A stretch of 64,000 nt of DNA from Castanea sativa (GCF_040712315.1 NC_134013.1:34693001-34757000), one strand, 5' to 3'. Counted from the stretch's first letter, positions 11,466 through 24,299 are shown. The notes: a model not told the origin generated them from the letters alone. Translations and numbers: made by a program.

Positions 11466-12119
11466 TGATGTCGCGGAAGCCTAAAGAAAGCACACTCGAT
11501 ACTCTCTTGATGGAACAGAAACTAAACTGTTAGTTCCTGGTAGTAAACCTCGAAATCCACGAGGGGTTTCCTTAAATCCAAAAGGAGAAGGAAATTGGAA
11601 TCTACCAGAGAAATAATTTGACAAAAGTTTGTGTTTATTAATAATAGTCTCATTTTGCCTCTAATAGCTATAGAACATATAAATACTAAGAAGAAAATGT
11701 CTAAAACCCTAATTCACACTAATTACGCGATTTGGTGACAAAAATACCAAAATTTACCAAAAATGGCAAAATTGAGTTATATGCGAAATCATAAACTACT
11801 GACCTTAAGGGTCATCCTAAAATAGATAGGACCTTATTCTGACTTTTAAACTAAAAGTTATTAAGGAAAAATAAATATTACTACAAATAGCAAAAACACT
11901 GTTTTCGGGGCCTTAATGAAGGAATTCTCCTAAATTTTGGCGACGTTCATGGTTTCATAAATCTAGATCAAAACCTTGCTTCCCTTGAACCTACCAAATT
12001 TCATGCAATTCTAACACTATCACCCTAATGGCCTTTATTGGCACCCTCCTTTGATCTTGCATTGTGACTTCCTATGCACCTGCTGCTCTAGGAAGGCATG
12101 TGTTGTCTGTTCTACATCA
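11466..12119 (-). repeat. 3' LTR of the gypsy element
   Basis: Complete 654-bp LTR with TGATGT / ACATCA ends. A purine-rich tract (minus strand GTGGGGGAGAC, 12120-12130) precedes it, as expected for plus-strand priming. It aligns along its outer two-thirds with 15599-16065. Confidence 0.85.
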
Positions 12120-15100
12120 GTCTCCCCCACTTGAAAATAAATCAACCTCGAGTTCCCACTATCTGGTTCACCAAGAGGATGATAATCATACAAGTCAACA
12201 ACATTGAAGGTAGAAGAAATGCTCATGTCTGGGGGAAGAGCAACCACATAAGCATTGTTGTTGATCTTCTTAGTAAACTGAAATGGCCCATACTTCTTGT
12301 CCTTTAACTTGTTGGTACCAATAGGAAATCTCTCATTTCTAAGATAGACCAATATTAAATCCCCAACATTTAAGATCTTTTCACGCCTCTTCTTATCAGT
12401 AGCTTCCTTGTACTTGGCTTTTGTAGCTTCAAGTTTTTGCCACACGTCCTCTTACATGGCCTGAATACGGTCAGCCATATTCTCTGATGCTTGACTCACT
12501 CCTGGAAGCTCAAGTAAAGGTACCAAGTCCAAAGCATGTTTTGGGGGCATGCAGTAGACGATGGCAAATGGAGACTTACCAGTGCTTCTGTTGACTAAGC
12601 TGTTGTAAGCAAACTCCGCTTAGGACAATGCAAGATCCCACTACTTGGGCTTCTCGCCTGAGATACACCATATCAAATTCCCCAAAATGCGATTAGCCAC
12701 TTTTGTCTAGCCATCAGTTTAAGGATGACTAGTGCTGCTGTAATTCAAGGAAGTGTCAAAATGCTTCCACAAGGTCTGCCAAAAATGACTGATGAACTTG
12801 GTATCAGGGTCAAAGGTGATGGACTCTGGCATTTCATGCAAATGCACAACTTCTTTAAAGAACAGATTGGCCACTCGAGTAGCATCTGAAGTCTTCTTGC
12901 ATGCTATAAAATGGAACATCTTCGAGTACCTGTTAACCACAACAAAAACAGAATCCATACTTCGCTGGGTTCGAGGAAGACCTAATATAAAATCCATATA
13001 CAAATCCTCCCAAGGTGCTTGTGAAACTGGCAAAGGCATGTATAAACCAGTATTCTGAGATTGACCCTTGGTAGTTTGGTAGATTGGACACTTCCTCACA
13101 TGATTGCCAACATCCCTCTTGAATTGTGGCTAATAATACCTTTCCTCCACCAGTGCTATAGTCTTATCTCTGCCCATATGTCCGTCAAAACCTCCACCAT
13201 GCAGCTCCTTAATAATCTGGTCCCTCAACAAACTTTTAGGGATGCATAATTGATTACCCCGAAAGCAGAAACCATCCTAGATGTACATACTATTGACAAC
13301 AGCATGAGTTTGTTGACACTTACCCCAAATATCACCAAAATCCTCATCATTCTCGTACATCTCCTTGAGGAAATCAAACCCTACAACTTCAGTATGTAGG
13401 GTGGTCAACAAAGATGCTCGCCTGCTGAGTGCATCAGCCACCTTATTAGTGACGTCAGACTTATGCTTCAGTGTGAAATGGAAACGTTGTATATAAGCTA
13501 CCCACCTAGCACGCATCCTGTTAATGCTAACTTAACTGTTGATGTGCTTCAATGCCTGATGATCTATATATAATACAAACTCCCTCTGAATCAAGTAGTG
13601 CTCCTAATGCTTAAGTGTCCATACTACAGCAAAGAACTCCAGTTCATAGGCCGACCATTTACTTCAAGCTTCACAAACTTTCTCACTAAATAATGCTACT
13701 AGTCTGTTGTCTGGTGAAAGAATAGCGCCTATCCCGATCACAAATGCATCACACTCCACCTAAAACACCTTATCAAAGTTGGGCAATGTCGAAACTGGAG
13801 CTGTGCTCAACTTCTCCTTGATTAGGGCAAAGCTATGTTCTGCCTCCTTTTCCCATGAGAACCTCCCCTTCTTCAGACACTCAATGATATGGGCTACTAC
13901 GCTACTAATGTTAGGATTAGTGCCCTTAAATCCTATTATATGATGCTATGTATGACATTATATATAACTTAATGTTGTGTTTAATAAAGTTGTTTTATTA
14001 TTATCTAAAAATAATAGTAACATGAATATTAGGACATTATCATATAGTCCATGAGATGCATAGTATGTGATTTATGTGATTTAGTCACAGAAGATATAAA
14101 TCACAAGTTCTTTGTAAACTCAGAATTTTAGTTCGTAGTCGGTGATGAAATTGGGCATTTCATCTGCAAAGACTATAACATATCAACTAAGATGATTTGT
14201 CTTGATCATGGAAATGGAGATTTCTAGTTGCTATATTGATATCTCTTAAGAGTTAAGACATATTGAACTGAACCGCTGTGAGATTTCTTATTCTTCTAAC
14301 GACTGTCAAATGAATAATAAATCTCACGATTTCTATTTACATGAACTCTTAATCTTGAGAGGATAATGGACCTGATCATGAAGTGTAGGCTGCTTTGATA
14401 TATCAAGAATGAGATCTAAAGTAATAGTCAAAACCTCAGTATGTTGGGCAATCACACTTAGTGTTGATGGAACATATATTCTTAAGATGGAATTCATAGT
14501 CTCTTAACAGAGATACAAAATATTCCCTTGAGATAAGTTTAATGAGTTTGTTATTCAGAGAGTTAGGCCTAATCACTTTGGTAAGAAGTTACTAAAGTAT
14601 ATTTATGAAATTGGATTCATAAATACATGATGAATAACTTTAAAGGATTAAACTGGGTACTCAAGGATAAGATGTAGTAATTTACAAAGTGGTAGTCTAC
14701 ATTCATAATTTTGTGTTACTACGAATATTTTATGAAGGGGTTGCATGTACAATAAAGTCTTGGGATATAATTTATTAATAAGGCCTAGAGTGCAATTATA
14801 TTTATATAGTGGTATAAAATATAATTAATGGTAACTTTGAACTTGTCAAGAGTTGATAGAAAAGCCTAAGGCCCATTGGAGCTAGTGTCTTATTGGTCTC
14901 TTTTGGTCCCACTCCAAACCACACACTTAAGCCCAATTGGAAAGGCCTAAAAGGCTAGCCCAATTAGATACAAAGGGAGAAATATACAAAATTTTTAGGA
15001 TGAAGAGATAATAACACTATTGTGAAATCGTGTGTATGTGAGTGTTATACACTTTGACATTCTCCCTTTGAAAACTGATTAAGAAACCACACATCTTGGG

Positions 15101-15598
15101 TGTTAGTGGAAGTGGAGTGAAGATTGAAAGTGTTCCCAAGTGCTTCTAATCTTCAGTTTTGAAATTCACCGCTCTAAGGTACACTCTCTTGTTCTCAAAT
15201 TCTGAAACTTACATAGTACATGTTAACTTTTATGAATGAAATAGATCCGTTATTTTTCTACTACGTAAGTTTTGTATGCGATACAAACAGGTTATTTATC
15301 CATCAAATCAATCTCGAACAAACCTTTGATAGAAGGTTGCTAGCCCATGGAAGCTTCGCACATCACTCACTGTCTTTGGAGTTGGCCATTCTTTGATTGC
15401 ACGAACCTTCTCCTCATCAACATGAATCCCATCCACGGTAACCACATACTCTAACAACAGCAACTTATTGGTCAAGAAACTGCACTTCTTCAAGTTGATA
15501 TACAACCCATTGGCCTACAACACCGCTAATACTTATCGCACATGATTATAGTGGATTTCCTCTGTCTTACTATAAATCAGGATATTGTCAAAATAAAC
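12120..15598 (-). pseudogene. Ty3/gypsy pol remnant (RT end, RNase H, integrase)
   Basis: Read downwards, an RT active-site remnant at 15580-15530 reads YFDN-ILIYSK where YxDD is expected. Next come the RT C-terminus (15505-15308, ending FYQRFVRD) and, after a nested LTR, an RNase H region (about 13900-13280, ending YIQRFHFTLKHKSDVTNKVADALSRR). The integrase core (13099-12719) has [16 protein letters not shown] and HFWQTLW, then a stop before the usual catalytic Glu. The C-terminal GPF-type module (12445-12035, KYGPFQF) runs into the 3' LTR. Several stops and the missing 5' half show that it is dead. Confidence 0.88.
13909..15304. mobile_element. LTR-like insertion inside the gypsy pol
   Basis: The pol frame breaks after ...FVRD and resumes at [14 protein letters not shown] on the other side of about 1.4 kb of non-coding sequence. 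That sequence starts TGTTAGGATTAGTGCCC, a typical plant copia LTR start, and ends in CA near 15304. It has no coding capacity, so it is most likely a solo LTR. The 5-bp target duplication is not clear (ACTAA on one side, AATCA on the other). Confidence 0.6.
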
Positions 15599-16065
15599 CC
15601 CCCGAAATTCACGAGGGGTTTCCTTGAATCCACAAGGAGAAGAAAACTGAAATCCTCTAGAGAAATAATTTGACAAAAGTCTGTGTTTATTGATAATAGT
15701 TTCATTTTGCCTCCAATAGCTACAAAACATATAAATACTGAGAAGAAAATGTCTAAAACCCTAATTCGCACTACTAACCTTAAGGGTCATCCCAAAACAG
15801 ACAGGATCTTGGAAAAACAAATATTACCATATATAGAAAAAACACTGTTTTCAGGGCCTTAATTAAGGAATTCGCCTAAATTTTGGCGACAATCATGGTA
15901 TCATGAATCTGGATCAAAGTGTCATTTCCCTTCAATCTATCAAATTTCATGCAATTCGGACACTGTCACCCCAATAGCCTTTATTGACACCCCCCTTTGA
16001 TCTTGCGTTATGACTTCCTGCGCCCCTGTTGCTCCAAGAAGGCATGTATTTTCTGTTCTACATCA
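15599..16065 (-). repeat. Truncated 5' LTR of the gypsy element
   Basis: About 467 bp match the 3' LTR from its TGATGTAGAACAG edge inward. The match stops near 15599, where the sequence passes abruptly into the RT active-site region. The deletion removed the LTR 3' end, the primer-binding site, gag and the first part of pol in one step. Confidence 0.8.
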
Positions 16066-16070
16066 TATAT

Positions 16071-16503
16071 TTATGGTTTGCAATCATAAGGTTGAAATGC
16101 AAATAGTCTCTGGATCATCTTCATTTTAGGACTAGATTTAATTTTTATCAATTTAACAGAAATTATGTTTCAAGAAATAATGAATCCTAATTGATTTTAA
16201 ATAAAATCATTATTCAAGTTTTGGATTTATTAACTACCGAACCCTTGTAATATTGATCCATTTAAAAACAAATGAAGATCATCATGTTCTATTTGGAGAG
16301 TAGTATCTTGACATTATTGTATTATAATGTTAAAAACAAACAAACATGGATATCATATGCTAACAAGTAAGAATATCATATGGTCATAATAACAATGAAC
16401 ATATCTCATAGTATCATTTGATGATGCTTATTTTGGGGAAAACAAGTATCAGCAAAAGATTTCATGCTTCTATCTCTAATATTTGTCATAGTTGACAAAG
16501 ATG

Positions 16504-16506
<3 letters not shown>
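16071..16506. other. Non-coding AT-rich spacer
   Basis: No recognisable gene or element edges. Confidence 0.4.
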
Positions 16507-16546
<40 letters not shown>

Positions 16547-17010
16547 TATGGAAAAGCAACTAACTTTATTGAGAATGAAAGGCAATAAGTACATCATGGA
16601 GAAAATCTTGTTCTAAAAAATAAAGATTTTCTTCAATTCAAATAGAGAAATCAACAATGTTGAAGGTATGTTTTAGCTAACAAATGAGTAGAGCAATTGC
16701 CTTGTCTACATACATGGAAGATCTCTAACTGCTGGAATTCATACATAAAGGATAATATACCATAAACAATTGATGCAACTGAAGAAGGAGATGGAGATTA
16801 TTCACGCAAATCCATGGAAATAATGAGAAAGCTACCTTCTAAGATAAAATAAAGAATACCCATATTCTTAGCAAATTGGAAGCCGGCTTTTGCTTCCATA
16901 TCAAGAGCCCCAAGCGGTGACTTCATTTCTTTTGCTAAGAGCACCTATTACTCTTCCTTCCTCATCTCGAATAATAACACCCATCCCAGCTCCCTTGTCG
17001 TTTGGAAAGA
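16507..17010 (-). mobile_element. 5'-truncated LINE 3' end with RNase H remnant and (AAT)n tail
   Basis: Minus-strand frames restore an RNase H-like (RVT_3) domain: GVIIRDEEGRVI, then a FAKNMGILYFILEG stretch and an HVCRQGN motif, with several stops and shifts. The end of the unit adjoins a (TTA)n run at 16507-16546, which on the coding strand is an (AAT)n tail in the position where a LINE poly(A) would lie. Confidence 0.6.
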
Positions 17011-17383
17011 TGATTTAATTATTGGATAGAACACACATGGTAACTATAAGTATGGCATGGCATCTCCAAAGTACATCACACAATGTCCAATTTAATTTGC
17101 TACTAGACACGAGCCAATATTTCCTTGATAACTGCTGAAATCACTTGCCAATCCCCCAAGCGATCTAGACACCAAAAAAGAAAAAACCTATGAGTATGCT
17201 AATACTTTTACAAATATACTGAATCATTTTTTTTTTTTTTTTTTTGCCCAAAAGCTGCAAATATATTGCTTGGCAAGGAAAAAAAATATAAGGAAAAATC
17301 ATTTTTCTTACATGCAAGATATGTGTGTGCTAGTAATATTAATTAAGCATGTTGTATTAGATATGAATTATTACAAGTAGAAT

Positions 17384-18221
17384 TGTTGGGTTCCAAAAGT
17401 TTAGGTTTAAATATATTAGACCTTCAATTTGTAATGTTGGCAAACCATGATCAAAACATTTACTCTTGTTTTAGACTTGCTCAAAGTATGTTTAAGTTGT
17501 AAAGTTGGAATCGAGTGTTTTGTAAGATTTACTGTGTAAATCTGCCTAGCTTGATCGAACGAAAATTAGAATCGATCGATTGAAGCTCGTGCAAATTGTT
17601 TTTCTACAGAATTTTCCAACTCAGCCCAAGCCCATTTTACGTGTAGGGTTTTATGTTTTGCCCTAGGTATAAAATGGAAAACCCTAGCCATGTTTTAAGG
17701 TGGCGCTTTATGTTGTGTGTGTGAATCTTTTGTGAGATCTAAAGGTGTTTGCCTTCACATACACTCAAGGTTATCAAGATCTAGATTGATGTCAAGCGCT
17801 TGGTGATCAATTCAGTTGCAGATTTAAGAGCTTAAAGATATATAAGTGGGAGTGCTTGTGCTTGCTGAGAATCCAAGAATGAAGTAGTCTGTGAACTCGG
17901 AGCTGTCACGTGGTTGTGGTAGTAAGTTTCCTACTCGAGGTAGCAATAGGATGTTAGTGGTCTAAGTCGCTATTATGTAAACTTCAATTCTTTCATAGTG
18001 AATTCAGTTTACCTTGAGGATAGCTAGGTTAAATCCTCCCCAGGTTTTTTACCGACTTGGTTTTCCTAGGTTATCATATTATTGTGTTCTTTATTTTCCG
18101 CACTTTATAATGATATGATTTATATGTGTTAACCTAAATCTGCATAATTTACCTAAGTTAATCACTTGGCTAATTAACTAGGTTAATCTGGTTGTGTTTT
18201 AAGGGGTCTAAAAACCGTACA
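17384..18221 (+). mobile_element. Solo LTR, family A copy 2, perfect AGAAT target duplication
   Basis: Begins TGTTGGGTTCCAAAAG and ends ACCGTACA, flanked on both sides by AGAAT (17379-17383 and 18222-18226). At 838 bp it has no internal region. A TATA-like GTATAAAAT motif lies near 17668. It is in the opposite orientation to copies at 6466 and 34063. Confidence 0.9.
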
Positions 18222-18811
18222 AGAATTTTGCAAGGTCAAAGGTAGAGATCGAGATACCGGTCAAAAGTTGAAGGATATAAGATGCTAGTGATCAACAGTG
18301 TGAGTCCTATTCAGCAAAAAAAAAATGAGTCCAACCTGGCGATCAAAGGCTTATTGGAGAATTTTTTGTCACCAATGTTCTGGCAATCAAGCGTCTGCTA
18401 TAGCTAGCAGTCAGCCATGCCTATTGTAAAAAATTTCAAAGGTAATGGAACTTTTTTTTTCTTGATAAAAAAGATGTAACTTTATTAAGACAAAAATAAA
18501 AATAATACATCTTGAGCCAGAGCTGACTCAATTATACTAGGACATTTCTCTATCCAAATTACATAGCTAACAACATTCTTAGCATATAGAGCCAAGATGT
18601 GTGCTAACCAGCTGCTTTGTCTTTTGACATATGATATTAATTTCTACTCGTCTAAACTCCTGAAACTTCTGGCAAATCCCCTCAATAATATTACTTATTG
18701 CAATTGGTGGCTCACTTACACCATTCAAAGCATCAGCCACAATCTGGGAGTCACACTTTACAATTTCTTCCTGTATACTTACATCCTAGTAAAAAATAAC
18801 ACCTTCTCTCA

Positions 18812-18937
18812 TTAATGTTGATGGAGCAATCTTTTCTAGCTCTTAGTTGGCTGGTGTGGAGGCTGTTATTTGAGATAATGAGAGAAGAGTAACGATAGCC
18901 AACTAAGAGCTAGAAAAGATTGCTTAATCAACATTAA
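18812..18937. repeat. 41-bp inverted repeat made from the LINE RNase H region
   Basis: Arms 18812-18852 and 18897-18937 are inverted copies with 2 mismatches in 41, separated by 44 bp. The plus strand here encodes NVDGAIFSSS then AGVEAVI and VTIA, which is normal RNase H text, while the surrounding LINE runs on the minus strand. The minus strand has its own NVD-AIFSSS start in the other arm. The segment is therefore an inverted partial duplication. Confidence 0.85.
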
Positions 18938-19599
18938 GCTTATACCATGGAGATCGTGGAGCTTCCCATTGGGCACAGACCAAATCCACCGACGAAGTGA
19001 CACTAAAGTTGGCTATCTGAAATTCATCGAGTAGAAATCTAGCCTTGTGAAGAATTGCCCCATTGACCTGACTCAATTTACCTTGACAAACTTCATTCTG
19101 ATCATACCATATACTCCATGCCACCATGATAACAAGCTCCAAAATTTCTTCCCCCAGTTATTGCTCAAATTTTAAGTGCCACAAGAGATTGATAAATTAG
19201 GGGAATATCCTCCCATGAGTATCAAATGGAATTCCAGTGAGTTTCACACTTCTCAATCTTTTTTGCAATCCTAGAGGATATGGTCACTACTTTTCAGCTC
19301 ACAACCAAACACTACACATTGGGGAACCTCATAATCATCCTACGATATAAGTTATCCATTGTCAGTAGTATGTTTTTACTAGCTCTCCAATCAAATGACA
19401 TGACCTTGTTTGGAATATAAAGCTGCCACAAATTTTTCCAAAATTTTTTCTGATTTTGCACCGATGAACCCCCAGCAAATCCAAAACTCCCTAATGCCAC
19501 CACCAATCTGTATGCACTCTTGATCGTGAAATTCCCCTATAATGAGTACACCCATACCATCCGGTCAGCAGACAATCTCGTACTTAAGGGAATACTCAA

Positions 19600-20481
19600 T
19601 GTACATGCAAGTTAGATTTGTAAAACTCATGTGGGAAGTGTGTGAGCTATCTAACAGTACATTTTGATGAAAAAGCTTAAAACAATAAAAATGGAAGCTT
19701 TAATACCATGGTGTCGAGAGAAAAATAAAGTAACGTAAGGAAAGTAAAGATGACAATGGTATGTACATGGAAAACCCTTTGAAAGGGAGAAAAACCACGA
19801 GTGAGCAAGGATCAATACCCCTTGCTCTGTCAAGCTTTGTACTATGTAACAATGGAGGTTTTCCTTGTATATTGGTGTCGTTCTCACTAAAGGAAGGACC
19901 TTTTCCTTATCTTGCTTCCTTACAAACTTTCTACCATTTTCTCTATTATTCCCTCTTGGTTCTTTTCCTAATAGTCCAGCAACATGTTCCTCTTAGAGTC
20001 CAAGAAATGTTGTTGGGTACAGGACAGATGTCACATTATGATTCCCCCATTTGAACCCTAATATAGTTGATGTACTATGTAGTGACTCGAGGAGAGAGAA
20101 TGAGCACGATGAGGTCAGTATAGCAATGTGAAAGGTGACCCTTCCACTACGTGGGGAGCAAACTTTGGACAAGGAAAGGGACATCAGGAGGATTGAGAGC
20201 AATGCACGTGTCCCCAACAGTGGTCCAGCACAAGCATAACCAATGGGAGGGAAGGATCCCATGCCTCTGACCAAAGGGAGTTACTATCTCCCTTTTGTGA
20301 GTGCTGGGTGTCCATGTCAAGTGCAAATCTCACTTTCTCCAAGATGATCACACCATTGGCATGGATCAGAGATCCCTTATCCCAACCAACCTTTCTTTTC
20401 CTTGCTTACAGCCATTCCATGTGTAGGGTCCAGATCCAGCCATGTCAACATTCTCCCATGCTTTGGATAGTGTACAATACA
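19600..20481. mobile_element. Solo LTR in the LINE, CTCAA target duplication
   Basis: An 882-bp segment starts TGTACATGCAAG and ends GTACAATACA. It is flanked by CTCAA at 19595-19599 and 20482-20486. It separates two halves of the LINE zf-RVT region, which join sensibly (a DDASAILS-like end to LSIPLSTRLSADRM) if it is removed. No internal coding region is seen. Confidence 0.88.
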
Positions 20482-21099
20482 CTCAATATGGCCGAAGCAT
20501 CATCTGGTGAAAAAAAAATTTAATCATTGCTGAATTCTAGGCTCAAGTATAAGGGTTAATGAGAAGTGATACCATCACATCCAATGGAACATCCACAGGT
20601 CTAGAGGTAGCAGTAAAGGTAGATGGTTATGTAACCATTTATCCTTCAAGATATTAAGAGAAAGCTCGTTACCCACATGCCATCTATACCCCTTTTGAAC
20701 AATGACTGTGCTGCCATGATACTTCTCCATGCATAGGAGGGGTGGCTTCCCATCTCTACAAATAAAAAATCACCAATGAGCTTTGAAGACTATAAACCAG
20801 TGAATTTGTAGCAGTTTGTAGGCACCAGCCTTGTTTAGCCAACAACGCTAAATTGAAGGCCTTTAAATCGCAAAAACCCAAACCACCTTCCTCCTTCAAC
20901 ATACACATCTTCTCCCAACTAAGCCACGCCATTTTATTCTTGTCAATAGCTCGTCCCCACCAAAATGTATGCACCATGCTAATCATCTCATCACAAAGAT
21001 TGTTAGGAAGCTTAAACACACTCATGGTATATGTTGGCACTGCCTAAGCAACAGTCTTAATCAAAATTTCCTTCCCAACATTGGAAGGAAATTTTTCTA

Positions 21100-22920
21100 A
21101 GTGCCAACATTGTGTACAGAGAAAGAATTAAAGAAAAAGATCTTTCTACCTTCATTTTTCTAGTTTTTTTCTCCAACTTTTTCTTTTAATCCTCATTTAG
21201 GTTTGTTTATGCTTATTAAGCATAAATTGGTAGAATAATATTTTTCTATAATACTTTCTAAGGTGTAGTTGGTACTTGCAATGGTGGACCCAGGATTTTA
21301 GGTCAGGGACCAAGATTAAAAAACAATATTGAAAATCAAATTAATTAAGAAAATATGAATTGATATTAATAATAAAAAAAAACAAATAAATAAGCAACTA
21401 TGTGCTAGTGTAATTGTCATACACAATTTATTATAAAATGTAAACTTTAATTTATTTTTTCACATCTAGTCCATTTTGCTCAACTACCCGCAACATTTTT
21501 TAATATTTCAAAACGAATGCATGATTTCTTCATCATTAAAATAAAGAAAAATAATAATCAATCCATAGTTGATAATAGTCAAGTCAATAGATTAACCTAA
21601 TTACACAAAATTTAAACATTTAATTGAGAAATTAAATCACAAATGCCTTGAATGCTTTTTAAACATTATGCAAAATTCATCCTTTTTTTCATCTTCGAAG
21701 TAGTTAAAATCATATATATTGTATTAAAGTGAGAGAAAGTTCAATCAAGAATCAAATTAAATTCTAATCACACTACAATTTGGCACCAAGTGTCCTTCTA
21801 ATTGCCCCACTAATTTGATACCAAAGTGTCTTTTGATTTTAAATGAAATTCAATTGTGCCAACTTTCATTCTATCTATTTTGTGGCAAGTGTATTTACCA
21901 GCAGTAGATTCATGAATTTAAACACCTTGTTTTAAAATATCATGAATCTAAACTTAAAAAATCTATAAAAACAATCAATTAAAAATATATTACACCTCTA
22001 TGTAAAACTTTTGAATGTATATACTTTTTAAACTATTTTAAATTCGTCTTAATTTACTTCTAATCCATTATATTTAAATTAAATCTCATTTGAAGTCACC
22101 TCTAATCCATTTGAATCTAATTTAAAGTTTCTTACAAAATCTAATTATTAATTTAAGTGTATATTTCAATAAAAAAGTATACCATATTTTAAAAAAATTT
22201 TGTTTATATATTATTTGAGAAATGTATGCAAATAATAAATTTAGACGAAGACACTATTTTAGCTTCTATATTTTAGAGTCACGGTCAATTTAGTCCATAT
22301 ATTTTGTTAACAATCAATTTGATCCTTCTTATTTTCTACTTGCAATCAATTTAGTTCAAACTGTTAACTCGCTAACAGAAAATACTTACATAACTAATGG
22401 TGTGCACAGTTAGCACACATGTGACTAATAAAATGATTAAAAAAATTAATTGCTATCAAAACTGCCATGTTAGAAATTTAAAAAACAAAAAAAAAAATTT
22501 GAAAGTTTGAATTTAAGAAAAAATTTCCAGCTATTCTTGCACTTTCTTAGCCATCAAACACAGCCTAAAAACACAAAATCAAACTCTTTTCCTTAAATTC
22601 AAACTTTCATATTTTTTTGAGTTGACAGCAACCTTGGTTTTGGGGGAAAAAATGTTTTATAGGAGGCAAAGGCCCTAAAATAAGTACATAGAAGTGATAG
22701 AACTATAGAAGTAGAAATTTTTTTTTTTTTTTTTTTAAGTACTATAGAAGCAGTAGTTGAGAAGTATACTAGACTAGCTAGTACAAGTTTTTTTATTATG
22801 ATTAGGTGATAGATGGGCCCCACGACCGGCGAATGCTTGTTAGTCTTGTCAGTTGTCATTTTTTTTATGAATGAACCAATTCCACATTCCTACAGCAACG
22901 CTTAAAATAAAAAATAATTG
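21100..22920. other. Non-coding AT-rich stretch
   Basis: No gene. A 'caatggtggacccaggattt' segment at about 21280 resembles the end of a hAT-like element, without a visible partner. At 22250-22400 there is a diverged 'ctatattttag...tcaatttagtcc' repeat of the kind found in Mutator-like terminal repeats. Confidence 0.4.
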
Positions 22921-22931
22921 GTTTGGTGTGA

Positions 22932-23071
22932 CGTTTTTTTTTTCAATTTTTTTTTTATATGTGTGACAACTGACAAGCTAACGTAGCGTCACAAGTAAGA
23001 TTTTTTTTTCAATTTTTTTTTTTTTTTTTTATGTGTGACAACTGACCAGCTAACGTAGCGTCACAAGTCAG
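22932..23071. repeat. Tandem duplication, ~70-bp unit
   Basis: Two copies of a unit made of a T-run, 'tgtgtgacaactgac.agc' and 'taacgtagcgtcacaagt'. They differ by one substitution and by T-run length, which suggests a recent local duplication. Confidence 0.85.
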
Positions 23072-23723
23072 AGTTAGTTTGTCCTTTGTTTCAGGAGGAA
23101 AATAGCAGTTTAATGTAATATAATAATAATTATTAGATTTTGTTGAGGTGTGTCCTAAGGTCACACAATAATAAATTATTTTTAAAAATATTTTTTCAAA
23201 AATTAAAAACATATTTACAATTTTTTCAATTCTCGAAAAAATGTTTTTAAAAATAAAAAGCTTAATGTGTGTTTTTAAGACACACATTAACCGGACCAAT
23301 AATTATTTTAAAAAGTTGACTTTTTTGTATTAGAACTAAAAAATGGTAAACAAGAACCAACATACTCTCCAAATTAGTTAGTAAAAAAAAATTTAATTTT
23401 TTTTTATTAGATATGAATTTTAAAAATTTAACCATTAATTTTAATATTCTTTATGTTTTTAATATCCTTATCAAATTTTATTCAAATTCAATATTATTTA
23501 GTACTATACTATTCAATCAATAATCTTTTTTTTTATGTCACAAAATTTGAATTTAAATATTTGATTAATGACATAAAAATTAAATTTTGATTTTTTTGAA
23601 ATTTTGTAAATATAAAAAATAGAATAAAAACATATAATTTACCGATTAAATTTGTTAAATTTAAATACAATAAAAACATAAACAAAAATAGTTTTAAGTG
23701 ATTTCTATCCAAACTTTTCTTAA

Positions 23724-23925
23724 GGTCTGTTTGGGATCACCTTATTTTGTTAAAATTGAAAACTTTTTTTTTTCAAAGTACTATAGATAAATGTAAAAGT
23801 TAGCTAAAATAGTACAATAAAACTTATGAATAGTACCAAAAAATACAATATAATTTATAAATAATAACAAAAATAAACTAAATAATAAAATAAGTTGGCA
23901 AAAATAATTTTGCCAAACAAACATT
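23724..23925. mobile_element. Tourist-like MITE
   Basis: Starts GGTCTGTTTGGGATC after TAA and ends near the complementary CCAAACAAACATT. The family, 200-270 bp with GGNNNGTTTGG ends, also occurs at 39146, 61439 and, split, at about 57890. Confidence 0.55.
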
Positions 23926-24299
23926 TATTAAAGTCATTTATTCAAGATATAAAAGACTTTACCCACCCGCATAACAAGGCTGACTTGTTCAGTGTTCACA
24001 TGCGGTAGTCGGTTCTTTGCACACGGTGTGTGTGTGTGTGTGTGTGTGGCACTTTATAAATGATAACTTTCTCTCCGCGAAACATTAAACGTGCAACTAT
24101 AATATTACGATATATTAAATGTGGTTTCCTTCCTTTCTCAACCGTGGGTATTCTAAGAATCTAAAGTCTAAACTACCAGTTTCTTCTAACAAGACTTCCC
24201 AACTCACATCTATCTACCTTCCAATCAAATATTAATACTACTCAACAAACCAGCAATACAAAAATTCAGTTGCACCTGACCAGTCACTTGGTGATCCGT

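Larger units (their letters stand above)
11466..16065 (-). mobile_element. Ty3/gypsy retrotransposon, internally deleted, TATAT target duplication
   Basis: The outer edges are TGATGT (11466) and ACATCA (16065). Each is flanked by TATAT (11461-11465 and 16066-16070), a perfect 5-bp target duplication. The terminal repeats are 11466-12119 (complete, 654 bp) and 15599-16065 (truncated). Between them on the minus strand lie reverse transcriptase, RNase H and integrase remnants with stops. Gag, protease, the primer-binding site and most of reverse transcriptase are missing. A second LTR sits inside at 13909-15304. Confidence 0.88.
18452..21095 (-). mobile_element. 5'-truncated LINE (RT end, zf-RVT, RNase H)
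   Basis: From high to low coordinates: the RT C-terminus (about 21090-20756; [13 protein letters not shown], then FWWG and GLGF), a linker (ending near 20488), the zf-RVT domain (about 19594-19312; LSADRMVWVYS, FWKNLWQL) and an RNase H-like domain (19140-18560). A 3' poly(A) appears as the T-run at 18452-18460. The unit carries stops, lost everything upstream of late RT, and is interrupted by a solo LTR at 19600-20481 and a fold-back at 18812-18937. Confidence 0.82.

Noticed and set aside
20308..20523. Plus-strand frame across the edge of the LTR in the LINE
   Set aside because: It crosses the precise LTR/LINE junction at 20481 and so cannot be a natural gene.
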